NCBI RefSeq assembly: GCF_003627755.1
Contig: NZ_CP032694.1
Coordinates: 4,088,501 to 4,152,500, forward strand
From: Rhizobium jaguaris
GTDB lineage: Bacteria > Pseudomonadota > Alphaproteobacteria > Rhizobiales > Rhizobiaceae
DNA: 64,000 nucleotides
Direction: 5' to 3'
Below the pieces are notes generated by a model, which made no database searches, was not told where the DNA came from, and saw only the letters and a list, made by a program, of their open reading frames with translations. The translations under genes were made by a program, and so were the position numbers. Below are positions 26,663 to 36,118 of this stretch, in pieces. Numbering within the stretch: position 1 is the stretch's first letter; every line of letters starts with the position of its first letter.

Positions 26663-27406
26663 TCAGCCATCCGTGCCGATCGTCAGTACGGTCGCACCGA
26701 TGATCGCCGCCGGGTCGCCCGACGGCGTCGAGGACTGCAGCAGAACCGCCAGGCCGCGCCGGCCAGCCTTGTCCATGACATTGGCAGGCAGCACAATATT
26801 CATTCCCTTGCCATCCCACATGCCAACGGTTTCAATGTCCGAAACCGCGTGCAGATAGGTGATCTGCTGGCCGTTGTTCTCGCCGGCCTTCGGAGAAACC
26901 TGCTGTTCCTTATCGAAATAGGCGACGACCACGTTGGCCCGGCCCTGGCCGGCGCCGATCTTGATCTCCAGCTCGTCACCTTTCATGGCGGCATTGACGG
27001 GAACCGTCAGGCCTTTGCCTTGGCGCTGGAAGTCGTCGATCTTCAAATTGATGGCGTCGAGATTAGCGCCGTTCAGATGGTCGCGGCCGTTGATGATCGC
27101 CTGCGGCGTATAGACCCCGCTGCGGCCGAGCGTACGGGCATAGGCATATTGCCGAGCTGTATTCTCCTTGGACCCCATCGTGTCGTTCCAGCCGAGATAG
27201 TTCCAATAGTCGACGTGATAAGCGAGCGCGACGACATCGCCCTGGCGGATCAGCTTCTCAAATGCAGCATCAGCCGGCGGACAAGAAGCACAGCCCTGAG
27301 ACGTGAAAAGCTCGACGACACCCTTGATCTTGGCAAGCTCCTGCGCATGCAGCGAACTTGCCAGCGCGATGCCTGCTAGAAGTGAAACCAAAAACCGTAG
27401 GCGCAT
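26663..27406 (-). CDS. DUF1223 thioredoxin-like secreted protein
   Basis: A 247-residue protein with a signal peptide (FLVSLLAGIALASSLHA) followed by the DUF1223 domain. The thioredoxin-like start GVVELFTSQGCASCPPADAAFEKL carries a CxxC pair (CASC), then VALAYHVDYWNYLGWNDTMGS, YARTLGRSGVYTPQAIINGRDHLNG. The family is common in Alphaproteobacteria and presumed periplasmic, perhaps redox active, but uncharacterised. It ends near two tandem short hairpins that might limit read-through. Confidence 0.87.
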   Translation of the reverse strand: MRLRFLVSLLAGIALASSLHAQELAKIKGVVELFTSQGCASCPPADAAFEKLIRQGDVVALAYHVDYWNYLGWNDTMGSKENTARQYAYARTLGRSGVYTPQAIINGRDHLNGANLDAINLKIDDFQRQGKGLTVPVNAAMKGDELEIKIGAGQGRANVVVAYFDKEQQVSPKAGENNGQQITYLHAVSDIETVGMWDGKGMNIVLPANVMDKAGRRGLAVLLQSSTPSGDPAAIIGATVLTIGTDG

Positions 27407-27612
27407 GCCCTTATACCTCTTTCTCAGACCTTGAAAGCCATGTACTGGCGCGGCCCCCGAAACCGCTCTGCGCTTCTCAGGGTATCCGTAAGGCCCTCAT
27501 CAAGCCTGATAAATCTAAAACAAGAGATAATCGCTAAGCACGATGACGCAAAGTCACGAAGGGGTGAGACGAAGGCCCGGAGACGATAGCGTCGTACACA
27601 TCGGCGTGAAAA

Positions 27613-27647
27613 ACAAGACGCCGCCGGAGAGTATGCTCCGGCGGCGT
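27613..27647 (-). terminator. terminator of acnA
   Basis: A perfect 12-bp stem ACGCCGCCGGAG (27618-27629) with CTCCGGCGGCGT (27636-27647) and an AGTATG loop. On the minus strand it is followed by CTTGTTTTTC, about 20 bp past the acnA stop. Confidence 0.85.
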
Positions 27648-27669
27648 GTATCAGCGGTTTTGGCACCAA

Positions 27670-30360
27670 TTAGGCCGCGAGATCGCGCAGAACCGTCTGC
27701 AGGATGCCGCCATTGTTAACGTAGGCAACTTCATCCAGCGTGTCGATACGGCAGATGATCGGAATGTCCTTCACCGTGCCGTCGCCATAGGTAACCTTGG
27801 CGATTTTGCGCTCGCGCGGCTTGATGTTTTCCAGGCCCTCGATCGTCACTGTCTCGTCGCCCTTGAGGCCGAGGCTGGCCCAGGTCGTGCCGTCCTCGAA
27901 GACGAAGGGGATGACGCCCATGCCGACCAGGTTCGAGCGGTGGATGCGCTCGAAGGACTGGGCAACGACGGCGCGCACGCCGAGCAGGTTGGTGCCCTTG
28001 GCAGCCCAGTCGCGCGACGAGCCGTTGCCGTATTCGACGCCGGCGAAGATGACGAGCGGAACGCCTTCGGCCTTGTACTGCATGGCCGCATCATAGATCG
28101 ACATCTCTTCCTTGGACGGATAGTGGATGGTGTAGCCACCTTCCTTGCCGTTCGGGCCGAGCATGTGATTGCGGATGCGGATATTGGCGAAGGTGCCGCG
28201 CATCATGACTTCATGATTGCCGCGGCGCGTGCCGTACTGGTTGAAGTCGGCAACGCCGACGCCATGGCCGATAAGGTAGGAACCGGCCGGTGAAGCAGCC
28301 TTGATCGAACCGGCCGGAGAAATGTGGTCGGTGGTGATCTTGTCGCCGAACAGACCGAGGACGCGGGCGCCCTTGATGTCGGAAACGCCAGCGCCGGTCT
28401 TGCCCATGCCGACGAAATAAGGCGGGTTCTGCACATAGGTCGAGTCGTCGTCCCAGGCATAGGTCTGGCCCGGAGGAACCTGCACGGCTTGCCAATTGGC
28501 GTCGCCCTTGAAGACGTCGGCGTACTTGGTCTCGTAGAGCTCGCGGGTGACGTATTTCAGGATGAATTCCTGCACTTGCTGTGCACTCGGCCAGATGTCC
28601 TTGAGGAAGACCGGCTTGCCATTCTGATCTTCGCCGATCGGCTCCTTGGTCAGGTCCATCTGCACCGTGCCGGCGAGCGCATAGGCGACGACGAGCGGCG
28701 GAGACGCCAGATAGTTCGCCTGGACGTCCGGCGAGATGCGGCCTTCGAAGTTGCGGTTGCCGGAGAGAACGCCGGAAACAATCAGGCCCTTGTCGTTGAT
28801 CGTCTTCGAGATCGGCGCCGGCAGCGGGCCAGAATTGCCGATGCAAGTGGTGCAGCCGAAGCCGACCAGGTTGAAGCCGAGCTTATCGAGATCGGCCTGC
28901 AGGCCGGACTTGGCGAGGTACTCGCCGACAACCTGCGATCCGGGCGCCAGCGACGTCTTGACCCACGGCTTGGTCTTCAGGCCCTTGGCGACGGCGTTGC
29001 GGGCGAGCAGGCCGGCTGCGATCAGCACCGACGGGTTCGAGGTGTTGGTGCACGATGTGATGGCGGCGATCGCCACGTCACCATGGCCGAGATCGAAATC
29101 CGTGCCTTCGACGGCATAGTGGTTCGAAAGCTGGCCCGGCTTCTTGTATTCGGTGTCCATCGAAGTGGCGAAACCGGAAGCGATGTTTTCCAGCGAGATA
29201 CGGCCTTCCGGACGCTTCGGGCCGGCCATGGACGGTACGACGTCGCCGAGGTCGAGTTCGAGCGTGTCGGTGAAGACGAGATCGGAACCATCGCCTTCGC
29301 GCCACATGCCCTGAGCCTTCGAATAGGCTTCGACCAGCGCGATACGATCCTTCGCACGGCCGGACATGTTGAGATAGTTCAGTGTTTCCTTGTCGACCGG
29401 GAAGAAGCCGCAGGTCGCGCCATATTCCGGACCCATATTGCCGATGGTGGCGCGGTCGGCGAGCGGCATATTGTCGAGGCCGGGGCCGAAGAATTCGACG
29501 AACTTGGAAACGACGCCCTTCTTGCGCAGCATCTGTACGACGGTCAGCACCAGGTCGGTCGCCGTGACGCCTTCCTTGAGCTTGCCGGTGAGCTTGAAGC
29601 CGATGACTTCTGGCAGCAGCATGGAGACCGGCTGGCCGAGCATCGCAGCTTCAGCTTCGATACCGCCGACGCCCCAACCGAGAACGCCGAGGCCGTTGAT
29701 CATGGTCGTGTGCGAATCGGTGCCGACGCAGGTATCCGGATAAGCGATGGTTTCGCCGTCTTCTTCCTTCGTCCAGACGGTCTGGCCGAGATATTCGAGG
29801 TTCACCTGGTGACAGATGCCGGTGCCGGGGGGAACGACGCGGAAGTTCTTGAACGCCTGCTGGCCCCACTTCAGGAAACGGTAGCGCTCGCCGTTACGCT
29901 GATATTCGAGCTCGACGTTGCGGGCGAAGGCCTGCGGCGTGCCGAATTCATCGACGATGACCGAGTGGTCGATGACAAGATCGACGGGAACGAGCGGATT
30001 GATCTTTTCCGGATCGCCGCCGAGCGACACCATCGCGTCACGCATGGCGGCGAGGTCAACCACAGCCGGAACGCCGGTGAAGTCCTGCATCAGCACGCGC
30101 GCCGGGCGATAGGCGATTTCGTTCTCGACGGTACCCTTGTTGGTCAGCCATTCGGCGACCGCAACGATATGTTCCTTGGTGACCGACTGCCCGTCTTCGA
30201 AGCGCAGCAGGTTCTCAAGCAGCACCTTCATCGAATAGGGAAGCTTGGAAACACCGGCCAGACCATTGGCCTCAGCCTTGGGCAGGCTGAAATAGACATA
30301 GTCTTTCCCGTTCACGGTCAGCGTGGAACGACAATTGAAACTGTCAAGAGATTTAGACAC
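27670..30360 (-). CDS. acnA: aconitate hydratase A
   Basis: An 896-residue TCA-cycle enzyme interconverting citrate and isocitrate through a [4Fe-4S] cluster. Cluster cysteines are visible in [18 protein letters not shown] and in [13 protein letters not shown] (CxxC). The substrate-binding segments [43 protein letters not shown] and [15 protein letters not shown] are all intact. The length and end ([14 protein letters not shown]) match AcnA of the IRP-like group. It is divergent from the ccm genes across about 270 bp. Confidence 0.98.
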   Translation of the reverse strand: MSKSLDSFNCRSTLTVNGKDYVYFSLPKAEANGLAGVSKLPYSMKVLLENLLRFEDGQSVTKEHIVAVAEWLTNKGTVENEIAYRPARVLMQDFTGVPAVVDLAAMRDAMVSLGGDPEKINPLVPVDLVIDHSVIVDEFGTPQAFARNVELEYQRNGERYRFLKWGQQAFKNFRVVPPGTGICHQVNLEYLGQTVWTKEEDGETIAYPDTCVGTDSHTTMINGLGVLGWGVGGIEAEAAMLGQPVSMLLPEVIGFKLTGKLKEGVTATDLVLTVVQMLRKKGVVSKFVEFFGPGLDNMPLADRATIGNMGPEYGATCGFFPVDKETLNYLNMSGRAKDRIALVEAYSKAQGMWREGDGSDLVFTDTLELDLGDVVPSMAGPKRPEGRISLENIASGFATSMDTEYKKPGQLSNHYAVEGTDFDLGHGDVAIAAITSCTNTSNPSVLIAAGLLARNAVAKGLKTKPWVKTSLAPGSQVVGEYLAKSGLQADLDKLGFNLVGFGCTTCIGNSGPLPAPISKTINDKGLIVSGVLSGNRNFEGRISPDVQANYLASPPLVVAYALAGTVQMDLTKEPIGEDQNGKPVFLKDIWPSAQQVQEFILKYVTRELYETKYADVFKGDANWQAVQVPPGQTYAWDDDSTYVQNPPYFVGMGKTGAGVSDIKGARVLGLFGDKITTDHISPAGSIKAASPAGSYLIGHGVGVADFNQYGTRRGNHEVMMRGTFANIRIRNHMLGPNGKEGGYTIHYPSKEEMSIYDAAMQYKAEGVPLVIFAGVEYGNGSSRDWAAKGTNLLGVRAVVAQSFERIHRSNLVGMGVIPFVFEDGTTWASLGLKGDETVTIEGLENIKPRERKIAKVTYGDGTVKDIPIICRIDTLDEVAYVNNGGILQTVLRDLAA

Positions 30361-30634
30361 GAGAGACCCCGTTTCTGATAGCCAACACAGTCGTGCGAAC
30401 GCCTATGCACTTTATGCACATCAGGATGCGGGTACGGCCATTTCCGCTGTCCGCACGTAAGGCAGAAAACCTTATGTTCGGCGCAAGGATGAAATTCACG
30501 CCGACCGCTGGCGTGGTTGCGGGTCTTATAGATAATTTCGTAAAGACTTGCCAGAGTGACAGGGCGCAAATTTGGACAATTTTTTTGAGCCTGCGACGAC
30601 GAAAACGGGCCGAAAACGGGGAAAGCCTGAGCGA

Positions 30635-31282
30635 ATGCATCTATACGCTGAAAATCTGGCGGCGAGGCGGGGCGAAGACCTGATTTTCTCGAATGTTTCC
30701 TTTAACTTGGCGGGCGGCGACGCCCTCGTTCTGACCGGCCGCAACGGTTCCGGAAAATCAACACTTTTACGTGTTGTCGCGGGCCTTCTCAGGCAAGAAA
30801 AAGGCCGTGTCGTATTCACCGATTCCAAAGGCGAATCGGACCACCCGGCAGGCGAAGCCAGCCACTATCTCGGCCATCGCAACGCGATGAAATCCGAACT
30901 GACCGTAGTCGAAAATCTGGCCTTCTGGAAAACCTTTCTCGGCGACATGGCAGGCGGCCTCGGCTTGGATGTCGATGAAACCGCCGAAGCCGTCGGCCTC
31001 GCCGGCATCACCCATCTGCCCTTCGGCTATCTCTCCGCCGGCCAGCAGCGGCGAATCGCTTTCGCAAAACTCCTGGTTGCCTATCGCCCGATCTGGATCC
31101 TCGATGAACCGACAGCAGCATTGGATGCGGGGGCGGAACGGCTGTTTGTGGATCTGATCACGGCCCATCAGAAAAATGGCGGGATCGTGTTGGCGGCGAC
31201 GCATCAACCTCTAGGCTTGGAGAACGTGCAGGAAATGCGGATGACTGGATTTGCCGGCATGAGTGCGGGGGTTTGGGGATGA
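30635..31282 (+). CDS. ccmA: cytochrome c maturation ATPase CcmA
   Basis: A 215-residue ABC ATPase. Walker A is LTGRNGSGKSTLLRVVAG, the signature is LPFGYLSAGQQRRIAFAKLL and Walker B is RPIWILDEPTAALD. In the System I cytochrome c biogenesis pathway, CcmAB release holo-CcmE from CcmC-heme. An in-frame ATG at 30572 would add 21 residues; ATG at 30635 gives family length. A repeat element of about 155 bp separates it from ccmB, although these two genes normally lie back to back. Confidence 0.93.
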   Translation: MHLYAENLAARRGEDLIFSNVSFNLAGGDALVLTGRNGSGKSTLLRVVAGLLRQEKGRVVFTDSKGESDHPAGEASHYLGHRNAMKSELTVVENLAFWKTFLGDMAGGLGLDVDETAEAVGLAGITHLPFGYLSAGQQRRIAFAKLLVAYRPIWILDEPTAALDAGAERLFVDLITAHQKNGGIVLAATHQPLGLENVQEMRMTGFAGMSAGVWG

Positions 31283-31301
31283 TCGGAATGACGATCCACT
31301 T

Positions 31302-31456
31302 CTTCTCCCCTCGGGGAGAAGATGCCCGAAGGGCAGATGAGGGGGGTGAGGAGCGGAGCGACGAGCACCTTGAGCGTGAGCGAAAGGTCAATTCTTTCGC
31401 TGAAAGAAGCCCCCTCATCCGACCCTTCGGGCCACCTTCTCCCCGAGGGGAGAAGG
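31302..31456. repeat. rhizobial intergenic palindromic element (RIME-like) between ccmA and ccmB
   Basis: Both ends carry a palindrome: CTTCTCCCCTCGGGGAGAAG at 31302-31321, and CCTTCTCCCC-GA-GGGGAGAAGG at 31435-31456. Inside the ends, GATGCCCGAAGGGCAGATGAGGGG on the left mirrors the CCCCTCATCCGACCCTTCGGGCC region on the right, so the whole unit is a large inverted repeat. It resembles the rhizobium-specific intergenic mosaic elements. Related copies lie at 33739-33832 and 39217-39238. Confidence 0.8.
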
Positions 31457-31472
31457 AGATTGGTGCCACATC

Positions 31473-32132
31473 ATGACCGCCCTCTTCCTCCGCGACCTGA
31501 AACTTTCAGTCCGCGCCGGCGGCGGCGCTCTCATTGGCATTCTCTTCTTTCTCACCGTCGTCGCCGTCATCCCGTTCGGCGTCGGCCCCGACCTCAAGCT
31601 TCTCTCGCGAATCGGCCCGGCCATCGTCTGGATCGGCGCGCTGCTGTCCGCGCTACTCGGCCTCGACCGCCTCTTCCAGGCCGAACGGGATGACGGATCG
31701 CTTGATCTGCTGGTGATGCAGGAAACGCCCCTTGTACTGACCGTGCTCACCAAATGTGCTGCCCACTGGACGGCAACCGGCCTGCCGCTGGTCATTGCCT
31801 CGCCGCTGCTCGGCCTCTTCATGAATATGAACGAGACGGCAATCGGCGCCACGGCCCTGACTTTGCTCGTCGGCTCGCCGGCAATCACCTTCATCGGTGC
31901 GGTCGGCGCCGCGGTCGCAGTTGCGTTGCCGCGCGGCGGGCTGCTGGTATCGATCCTGGTGCTGCCGCTGACCATTCCCGTACTGATCTTCGGCGTCAGT
32001 GCCACCTATGCCGTGGTCGAAGGTCCGCAGCCCTTCCTGCCGCCCTTCCTGATCCTGATCGCGCTCACCTTGTTCTTCGCCGTGCTTGGCCCGGCAGCGG
32101 CGGCGCTCGCTTTGCGCAACACGACGGATTGA
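31473..32132 (+). CDS. ccmB: heme exporter permease CcmB
   Basis: A 219-residue inner-membrane protein with six hydrophobic segments. The N-terminal FLRDLKLSVRAGGGALIGILFFLTVVAVIPFGVGPD and the middle ALLGLDRLFQAERDDGSLDLLVMQ are CcmB signatures. It is the membrane partner of CcmA. The gap from ccmA (190 bp) is filled by a repeat element. It is followed by ccmC after 58 bp. Confidence 0.95.
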   Translation: MTALFLRDLKLSVRAGGGALIGILFFLTVVAVIPFGVGPDLKLLSRIGPAIVWIGALLSALLGLDRLFQAERDDGSLDLLVMQETPLVLTVLTKCAAHWTATGLPLVIASPLLGLFMNMNETAIGATALTLLVGSPAITFIGAVGAAVAVALPRGGLLVSILVLPLTIPVLIFGVSATYAVVEGPQPFLPPFLILIALTLFFAVLGPAAAALALRNTTD

Positions 32133-32190
32133 ACGGCCTGAGACAATGCGATCGATTGCCGTAAACGGGATATCGGGGTAAACAAGCCGC

Positions 32191-32952
32191 ATGAGCGATA
32201 TCAGCCCCGCTATCAGCCGATTTTCCGACCTCGCCAACCCGACGCGGTTCCTGGCGCTTTCGGCGCGTCTGATCCCCTGGCTGGCGGCGATTTCTGCCGT
32301 GCTTTTCGCAATCGGCCTTTATCTCGCCTTCTCGACCGAGGGCGACTACCAGCAGGGCGACACCGTCCGCATCATGTATATCCACGTGCCGGCGGCCTGG
32401 CTGTCGATGATGTGCTATACGATCATGAGCATGTCGGCGATCGGCACCTTGGTCTGGCGCCATCCGCTTGCCGATGTCTCAGCCAAGGCTGCCGCTCCCC
32501 TCGGCGCTGCCTTCACGCTGGTCGCCCTCGTTACCGGCTCGCTTTGGGGCAAGCCGATGTGGGGAACCTATTGGGTCTGGGACGCGAGGCTCACTTCGGT
32601 TTTCATTCTCTTCCTGATGTATCTCGGCCTGATCGCGCTGAACCGTGCCATGGACGATCCGTCCAAGGCAGCGCGTCTCACCGCCGTGCTGATCCTTGTC
32701 GGCTTCGTCAACATTCCGATCATCAAGTTCTCCGTCGACTGGTGGAACACGCTGCATCAATCGGAAAGCATCATGCGCCTGGACGGCCCGACCATCGATG
32801 CGCAGTTCCTCTGGCCGCTTTTCACCATGGCGCTTGCCTTTACGCTGCTGTTCTTCACGCTGCATCTGATGGCGATCCGCAACGAGATCTGGCGTCGCCG
32901 CATTGCCGCGCAGCGCCGTCTCGCCGCCCGCATGGCTGCCCGAGAGGAATAG
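32191..32952 (+). CDS. ccmC: heme handling protein CcmC
   Basis: A 253-residue inner-membrane protein with six transmembrane helices. The tryptophan-rich WWD domain is visible as [22 protein letters not shown]; the flanking conserved His residues are in [14 protein letters not shown] and [11 protein letters not shown]. CcmC loads heme onto CcmE. The downstream ccmD begins 1 bp after the stop. Confidence 0.96.
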   Translation: MSDISPAISRFSDLANPTRFLALSARLIPWLAAISAVLFAIGLYLAFSTEGDYQQGDTVRIMYIHVPAAWLSMMCYTIMSMSAIGTLVWRHPLADVSAKAAAPLGAAFTLVALVTGSLWGKPMWGTYWVWDARLTSVFILFLMYLGLIALNRAMDDPSKAARLTAVLILVGFVNIPIIKFSVDWWNTLHQSESIMRLDGPTIDAQFLWPLFTMALAFTLLFFTLHLMAIRNEIWRRRIAAQRRLAARMAAREE

Positions 32953-32953
32953 C

Positions 32954-33127
32954 ATGACGCATCCTTTCTACGTCTACGGCTCCTATGGCTTTGCCGCCGG
33001 CATGATCATCGCTGTCATCGCCTGGACATGGATCGACGGCCGTCTGCGCCGCCGGGAAATGGCCGCGCTCGAAGCCTCCGGCATCCGCCGCCGGTCGCAG
33101 CGCGCGCCGGAAGGCAAGGCGAAATGA
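32954..33127 (+). CDS. ccmD: heme exporter subunit CcmD
   Basis: A 57-residue membrane protein with a single helix ([16 protein letters not shown]) followed by a basic tail [18 protein letters not shown]. Small size, [11 protein letters not shown] start and position between ccmC and ccmG identify it. CcmD stabilises the CcmABC-CcmE complex. The start ATG is 1 bp after the ccmC stop, and the end overlaps ccmG by ATGA. Confidence 0.92.
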   Translation: MTHPFYVYGSYGFAAGMIIAVIAWTWIDGRLRRREMAALEASGIRRRSQRAPEGKAK

Positions 33128-33735
33128 GCTTGGGAACGGAAGAAGGCAACAAACAGAAATCGGCTAGCACCGGTCGCTATCTGCTGGCGCTCATTCCTCT
33201 GATCGTCTTTGCCTGCATCGCTTTTGCCGTCGGCAAGGTGATGTACGATCAGGAAGTTCACGGCACCGATGTTTCCGCCATCCCCTCGGCCCTGATCGGT
33301 ACGAAAGCCCCAACGCTGGCGCTGGCGCCGCTCGAAGGCTCCAATCTGCCGGCGCTGACCGACGATGCCATCCGGGGCAAGCTGACGCTCGTCAACGTCT
33401 TCGCCTCCTGGTGCCTCCCCTGCCGCGAAGAACATCCGCTCCTGAAAGAACTCGCCAGGGACGGACGGCTGAACATCGTCGCCATCAACTACAAGGACAC
33501 GGGTGAAAACGCCCTGCGTTTCCTCGGTGAACTCGGCAATCCCTTTAGTGCCATCGGCATCGATCCGAACGGTACGGCCGCGATCGACTGGGGCGTCTAC
33601 GGCATCCCCGAATCCTACCTTGTTTCCCCCGACGGTACGATCCTCTACAAGCAGGTCGGCCCGTTCACCGCCACCAGCCTCAAAGAAGGGCTGTATCCGG
33701 CGATCGAGAAGGCGTTGGCGAAGCCGGTATCTTGA
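33124..33735 (+). CDS. ccmG: thiol:disulfide interchange protein CcmG/DsbE
   Basis: A 203-residue membrane-anchored thioredoxin-like protein. One N-terminal anchor helix ([21 protein letters not shown]) precedes a periplasmic thioredoxin domain with the WCLPC active site ([18 protein letters not shown]), followed by the [13 protein letters not shown] cis-Pro loop. CcmG keeps apocytochrome cysteines reduced for heme attachment. It overlaps ccmD. ccmE, ccmF and ccmH are not in the window, as is usual in Rhizobiales. Confidence 0.94.
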   Translation: MSLGTEEGNKQKSASTGRYLLALIPLIVFACIAFAVGKVMYDQEVHGTDVSAIPSALIGTKAPTLALAPLEGSNLPALTDDAIRGKLTLVNVFASWCLPCREEHPLLKELARDGRLNIVAINYKDTGENALRFLGELGNPFSAIGIDPNGTAAIDWGVYGIPESYLVSPDGTILYKQVGPFTATSLKEGLYPAIEKALAKPVS

Positions 33736-33738
33736 ATC

Positions 33739-33832
33739 CCTTCTCACCCTCGGGGAGAAGGTGCCCGAAGGGCGGATGAGGGGGCCGAGAAGCGAAGCGA
33801 CGAGGGTCTTGAGCGGCAAGCGAAAGGCAATT
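33739..33832. repeat. partial RIME-like element after ccmG
   Basis: The sequence begins with CCCTTCTCACCCTCGGGGAG and continues GTGCCCGAAGGGCGGATGAG, then a run including GAGCGACGAG and GCGAAAGGCAATT-like bases. It lines up over about 95 bp with the left part of the element at 31302-31456, but the mirror-image right half is missing. It fills the convergent ccmG-ispZ gap. Confidence 0.7.
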
Positions 33833-33849
33833 TCCCGCAAGCGGCGCCA

Positions 33850-34584
33850 TTATTCACTTTCCGCCGGCGGATTGACCGTGTGTTTCATGATCAACGGCAT
33901 CTGCGACAAGGTGAAGATGATGGTGATCGGCATCGTGCCCCAGACCTTGAAGAGCACCCAAAGATTGTCCGCCGCCTTGACGTCGGGCAGGTAATACCAA
34001 TTCGACCCGCGCCAGACGACTTCATTGAGCACGGCGAGAAACAGGAAGAAGATGCCCCAGCGCAGCGTAAGCTTGCGCCAGCCCTCGCTATCCAGCTGGA
34101 AAGCCGCGTTGAAGACATAACCGAGCAGCGATCTGCCGAAGGCAAGCCCGCCGAGCAGCACCACGCCGAACAGGGCATTGATGATGGTCGGCTTCATCTT
34201 GATGAAGGTCTCGTTCTGCAGATAGATGCCGAGCGCGCCGAACGTGACGACGACGATGCCGGAGACGAAGGGCATCAGCGGCAGATGGCCGAGCATGACC
34301 TTCGAGACGACAAGCGAGGCCACCGTCGCTGCCATGAACAAAGCCGTTGCAACGAAGAGCGGACCGCCGAGCGCCGCCAGCGCCGGAAAATGCTGTACCA
34401 GCCAGTCGCCACGCAAATTGCCGAAGAAGAAAACCAGCAGCGGCCCGAGTTCCAGCACCAGCTTCAAAAGCGGATGATGCTTGTCGGCAGCACTTGGGGT
34501 GAGATCACTGTCGCTGGTCGTCATCGCGGCACTTTCATTGTCATCGATTTTGGCATTGTCATCGAATTTGGTCTTGTCGTTCAT
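33850..34584 (-). CDS. ispZ: septation protein A family (YciB/IspZ)
   Basis: A 244-residue inner-membrane protein. After a polar Asp/Asn/Lys-rich N-terminal tail of about 35 residues, the signature [20 protein letters not shown] begins a set of about five helices, with [19 protein letters not shown] and [25 protein letters not shown] segments typical of the family. It has been linked to septation and membrane integrity. The start overlaps the ftsY stop by ATGA, so the two are co-translated. Confidence 0.9.
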   Translation of the reverse strand: MNDKTKFDDNAKIDDNESAAMTTSDSDLTPSAADKHHPLLKLVLELGPLLVFFFGNLRGDWLVQHFPALAALGGPLFVATALFMAATVASLVVSKVMLGHLPLMPFVSGIVVVTFGALGIYLQNETFIKMKPTIINALFGVVLLGGLAFGRSLLGYVFNAAFQLDSEGWRKLTLRWGIFFLFLAVLNEVVWRGSNWYYLPDVKAADNLWVLFKVWGTMPITIIFTLSQMPLIMKHTVNPPAESE

Positions 34585-36095
34585 TGACCGATCCCGGCGA
34601 TGGCATGGGCAAAATCCTCGGCCTCGAACGGCTCGAGATCGTCTACACCCTCGCCGACGCCGATGAAATAGACCGGCAGCTTGTGCTTGGCCGAGATGGC
34701 CACCAGAATGCCGCCCCGCGCCGTGCCGTCAAGCTTGGTCATGATCAGCCCGTTCACTCCTGCGACATTACGGAAGATTTCCACTTGGTTGAGCGCATTC
34801 TGGCCCGTGGTCGCATCCAGCGTCTGCAGGACGGTATGCGGCGCATCCGGATCGAGCTTGCCGAGCACGCGGACGATCTTTTCCAGCTCCGCCATCAGCT
34901 CCGCCTTGTTCTGCAGCCGGCCGGCGGTGTCGATGATCAGCACGTCGCTCTTGCTGGCCTTGGCCTGCTGAAAGGCATCGAAGGCAAGGCCAGCGGCGTC
35001 GGCGCCGAGCTTGGTGCCGATGAATTCCGACTTGGTGCGGTCGGCCCAGATCTTCAACTGCTCGATGGCTGCGGCGCGGAAGGTGTCGCCGGCTGCGACC
35101 ATGACCTTCAGCCCGGCGCCGGACAATTTCGCCGCCAGCTTGCCGATCGTCGTGGTCTTGCCGGTGCCGTTGACGCCGACGATGAGAATGACATGCGGCT
35201 TGTGGCTGAGATCGAGCTGCAACGGCTTGGCGACCGGCTTCAATACCTTCGCGATTTCCTGTGCCATGATCCGGCTGACATCCTCGCCGGTCACATCCTT
35301 GCCGTAGCGTTCCGAAGCCAGCGTATCGGTGACCCGCATTGCCGTCTCGACGCCAAGATCGGCCTGGATCAGCAGATCCTCCAGATCCTGCAGCGTCTGA
35401 TCGTCAAGCTTGCGCTTGGTGAAAAGCGCCGTGATCTGCCCGGTGAGCTGCGACGAGGTGCGCGCGAGACCGGCGCGCAGGCGCTGGAACCATGAAAGCT
35501 TCTGCTTCGGCGCTTCCGGAGCAGGTGCTGGCGCGGAGACGGCCGTGGAGAAACCCTTGGGGAGCATGGGAGCGACGGCTGGGGTTTCGGTGTTTTCCGA
35601 TGAAGGTTCTGAGTCTGTCGGAGCTTCGGTGATTTCCGACGAGAACTCCGAGCCAACCGAAGCTTCGTCACCCCCCTCTGTCCTATCGGACATCTCCCCC
35701 ACAAGGGGGGAGATCGGTTCGATCGCGGTTGCGTCTGGCTCACCGCTAACTTCGATCGCCAAAGGATGCTCTGACGAAGAAGCCTCCTCGGCCTCGATCT
35801 CCTGAGCATTCAACTCAGCGCGAAGATCGTCTTCTGCTTGCTCATCGGCCTGCTCTTTTTGCGCAGCCGGCGCCTCGCTCTCCAAACGATCTCCCCCCTC
35901 GTGGGGGAGATGTCCCGAACGGACGGAGGGGGGTGACGCAGGCTCGGCAAATTCGGAGCCAACGGAAGACTCCGCAACAGGCGCTTCCTGCTCCGGAACA
36001 GCGGCCTCAACCGGCGTAGTCTCTTCCGGCGCCTGCTCTTCCACCGGCTTTTCGCGGCCGAAGGTGAAGACTTTCTTGATGAAACTGAGCGCCAT
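34581..36095 (-). CDS. ftsY: signal recognition particle receptor FtsY
   Basis: A 504-residue GTPase that docks SRP-ribosome complexes at the membrane. Residues 1 to about 195 form an acidic A domain; residues 200-504 are the NG domain with G1 [44 protein letters not shown] and the end [12 protein letters not shown]. The frame is open to 36275, but ATG at 36095 ([10 protein letters not shown]) starts the protein. Two palindromic repeat copies, in opposite orientation, are translated within the A domain (about residues 53-70 and 127-144). The gene is in a run mtaB-ftsY-ispZ. Confidence 0.96.
   Translation of the reverse strand: MALSFIKKVFTFGREKPVEEQAPEETTPVEAAVPEQEAPVAESSVGSEFAEPASPPSVRSGHLPHEGGDRLESEAPAAQKEQADEQAEDDLRAELNAQEIEAEEASSSEHPLAIEVSGEPDATAIEPISPLVGEMSDRTEGGDEASVGSEFSSEITEAPTDSEPSSENTETPAVAPMLPKGFSTAVSAPAPAPEAPKQKLSWFQRLRAGLARTSSQLTGQITALFTKRKLDDQTLQDLEDLLIQADLGVETAMRVTDTLASERYGKDVTGEDVSRIMAQEIAKVLKPVAKPLQLDLSHKPHVILIVGVNGTGKTTTIGKLAAKLSGAGLKVMVAAGDTFRAAAIEQLKIWADRTKSEFIGTKLGADAAGLAFDAFQQAKASKSDVLIIDTAGRLQNKAELMAELEKIVRVLGKLDPDAPHTVLQTLDATTGQNALNQVEIFRNVAGVNGLIMTKLDGTARGGILVAISAKHKLPVYFIGVGEGVDDLEPFEAEDFAHAIAGIGQ
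35666..35716. repeat. palindromic repeat copy A within ftsY coding sequence
   Basis: A 51-bp unit with an inner hairpin ATCTCCCCC/GGGGGAGAT. In the ftsY frame it encodes about residues 127-144 ([18 protein letters not shown]). It is nearly identical, in reverse orientation, to copy B at 35887-35938. Its consensus (CCCCCCTCTGTCC...CATCTCCCCC) is one I recognise as a common intergenic repeat in Rhizobium. Confidence 0.75.
35887..35938. repeat. palindromic repeat copy B within ftsY coding sequence
   Basis: A 52-bp unit whose reverse complement matches copy A apart from about four mismatches and one single-base gap. In the ftsY frame it encodes about residues 53-70 ([18 protein letters not shown]). 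Being in opposite orientation, it yields an unrelated peptide from the same DNA. Confidence 0.75.
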
Positions 36096-36118
36096 GAAAA
36101 TTCCGTGAGCGAGTAGGA

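Noticed and set aside
28324..30378. A 684-codon plus-strand frame opposite acnA
   Set aside because: Antisense shadow of acnA; the composition is Arg/Asp/Gly-rich with no family features, and acnA is certain.
30361..30634. Possible regulatory palindromes in the acnA-ccmA spacer
   Set aside because: Only short or weak inverted repeats (for example CACGCC/GGCGTG) are present; none stands out enough to name.
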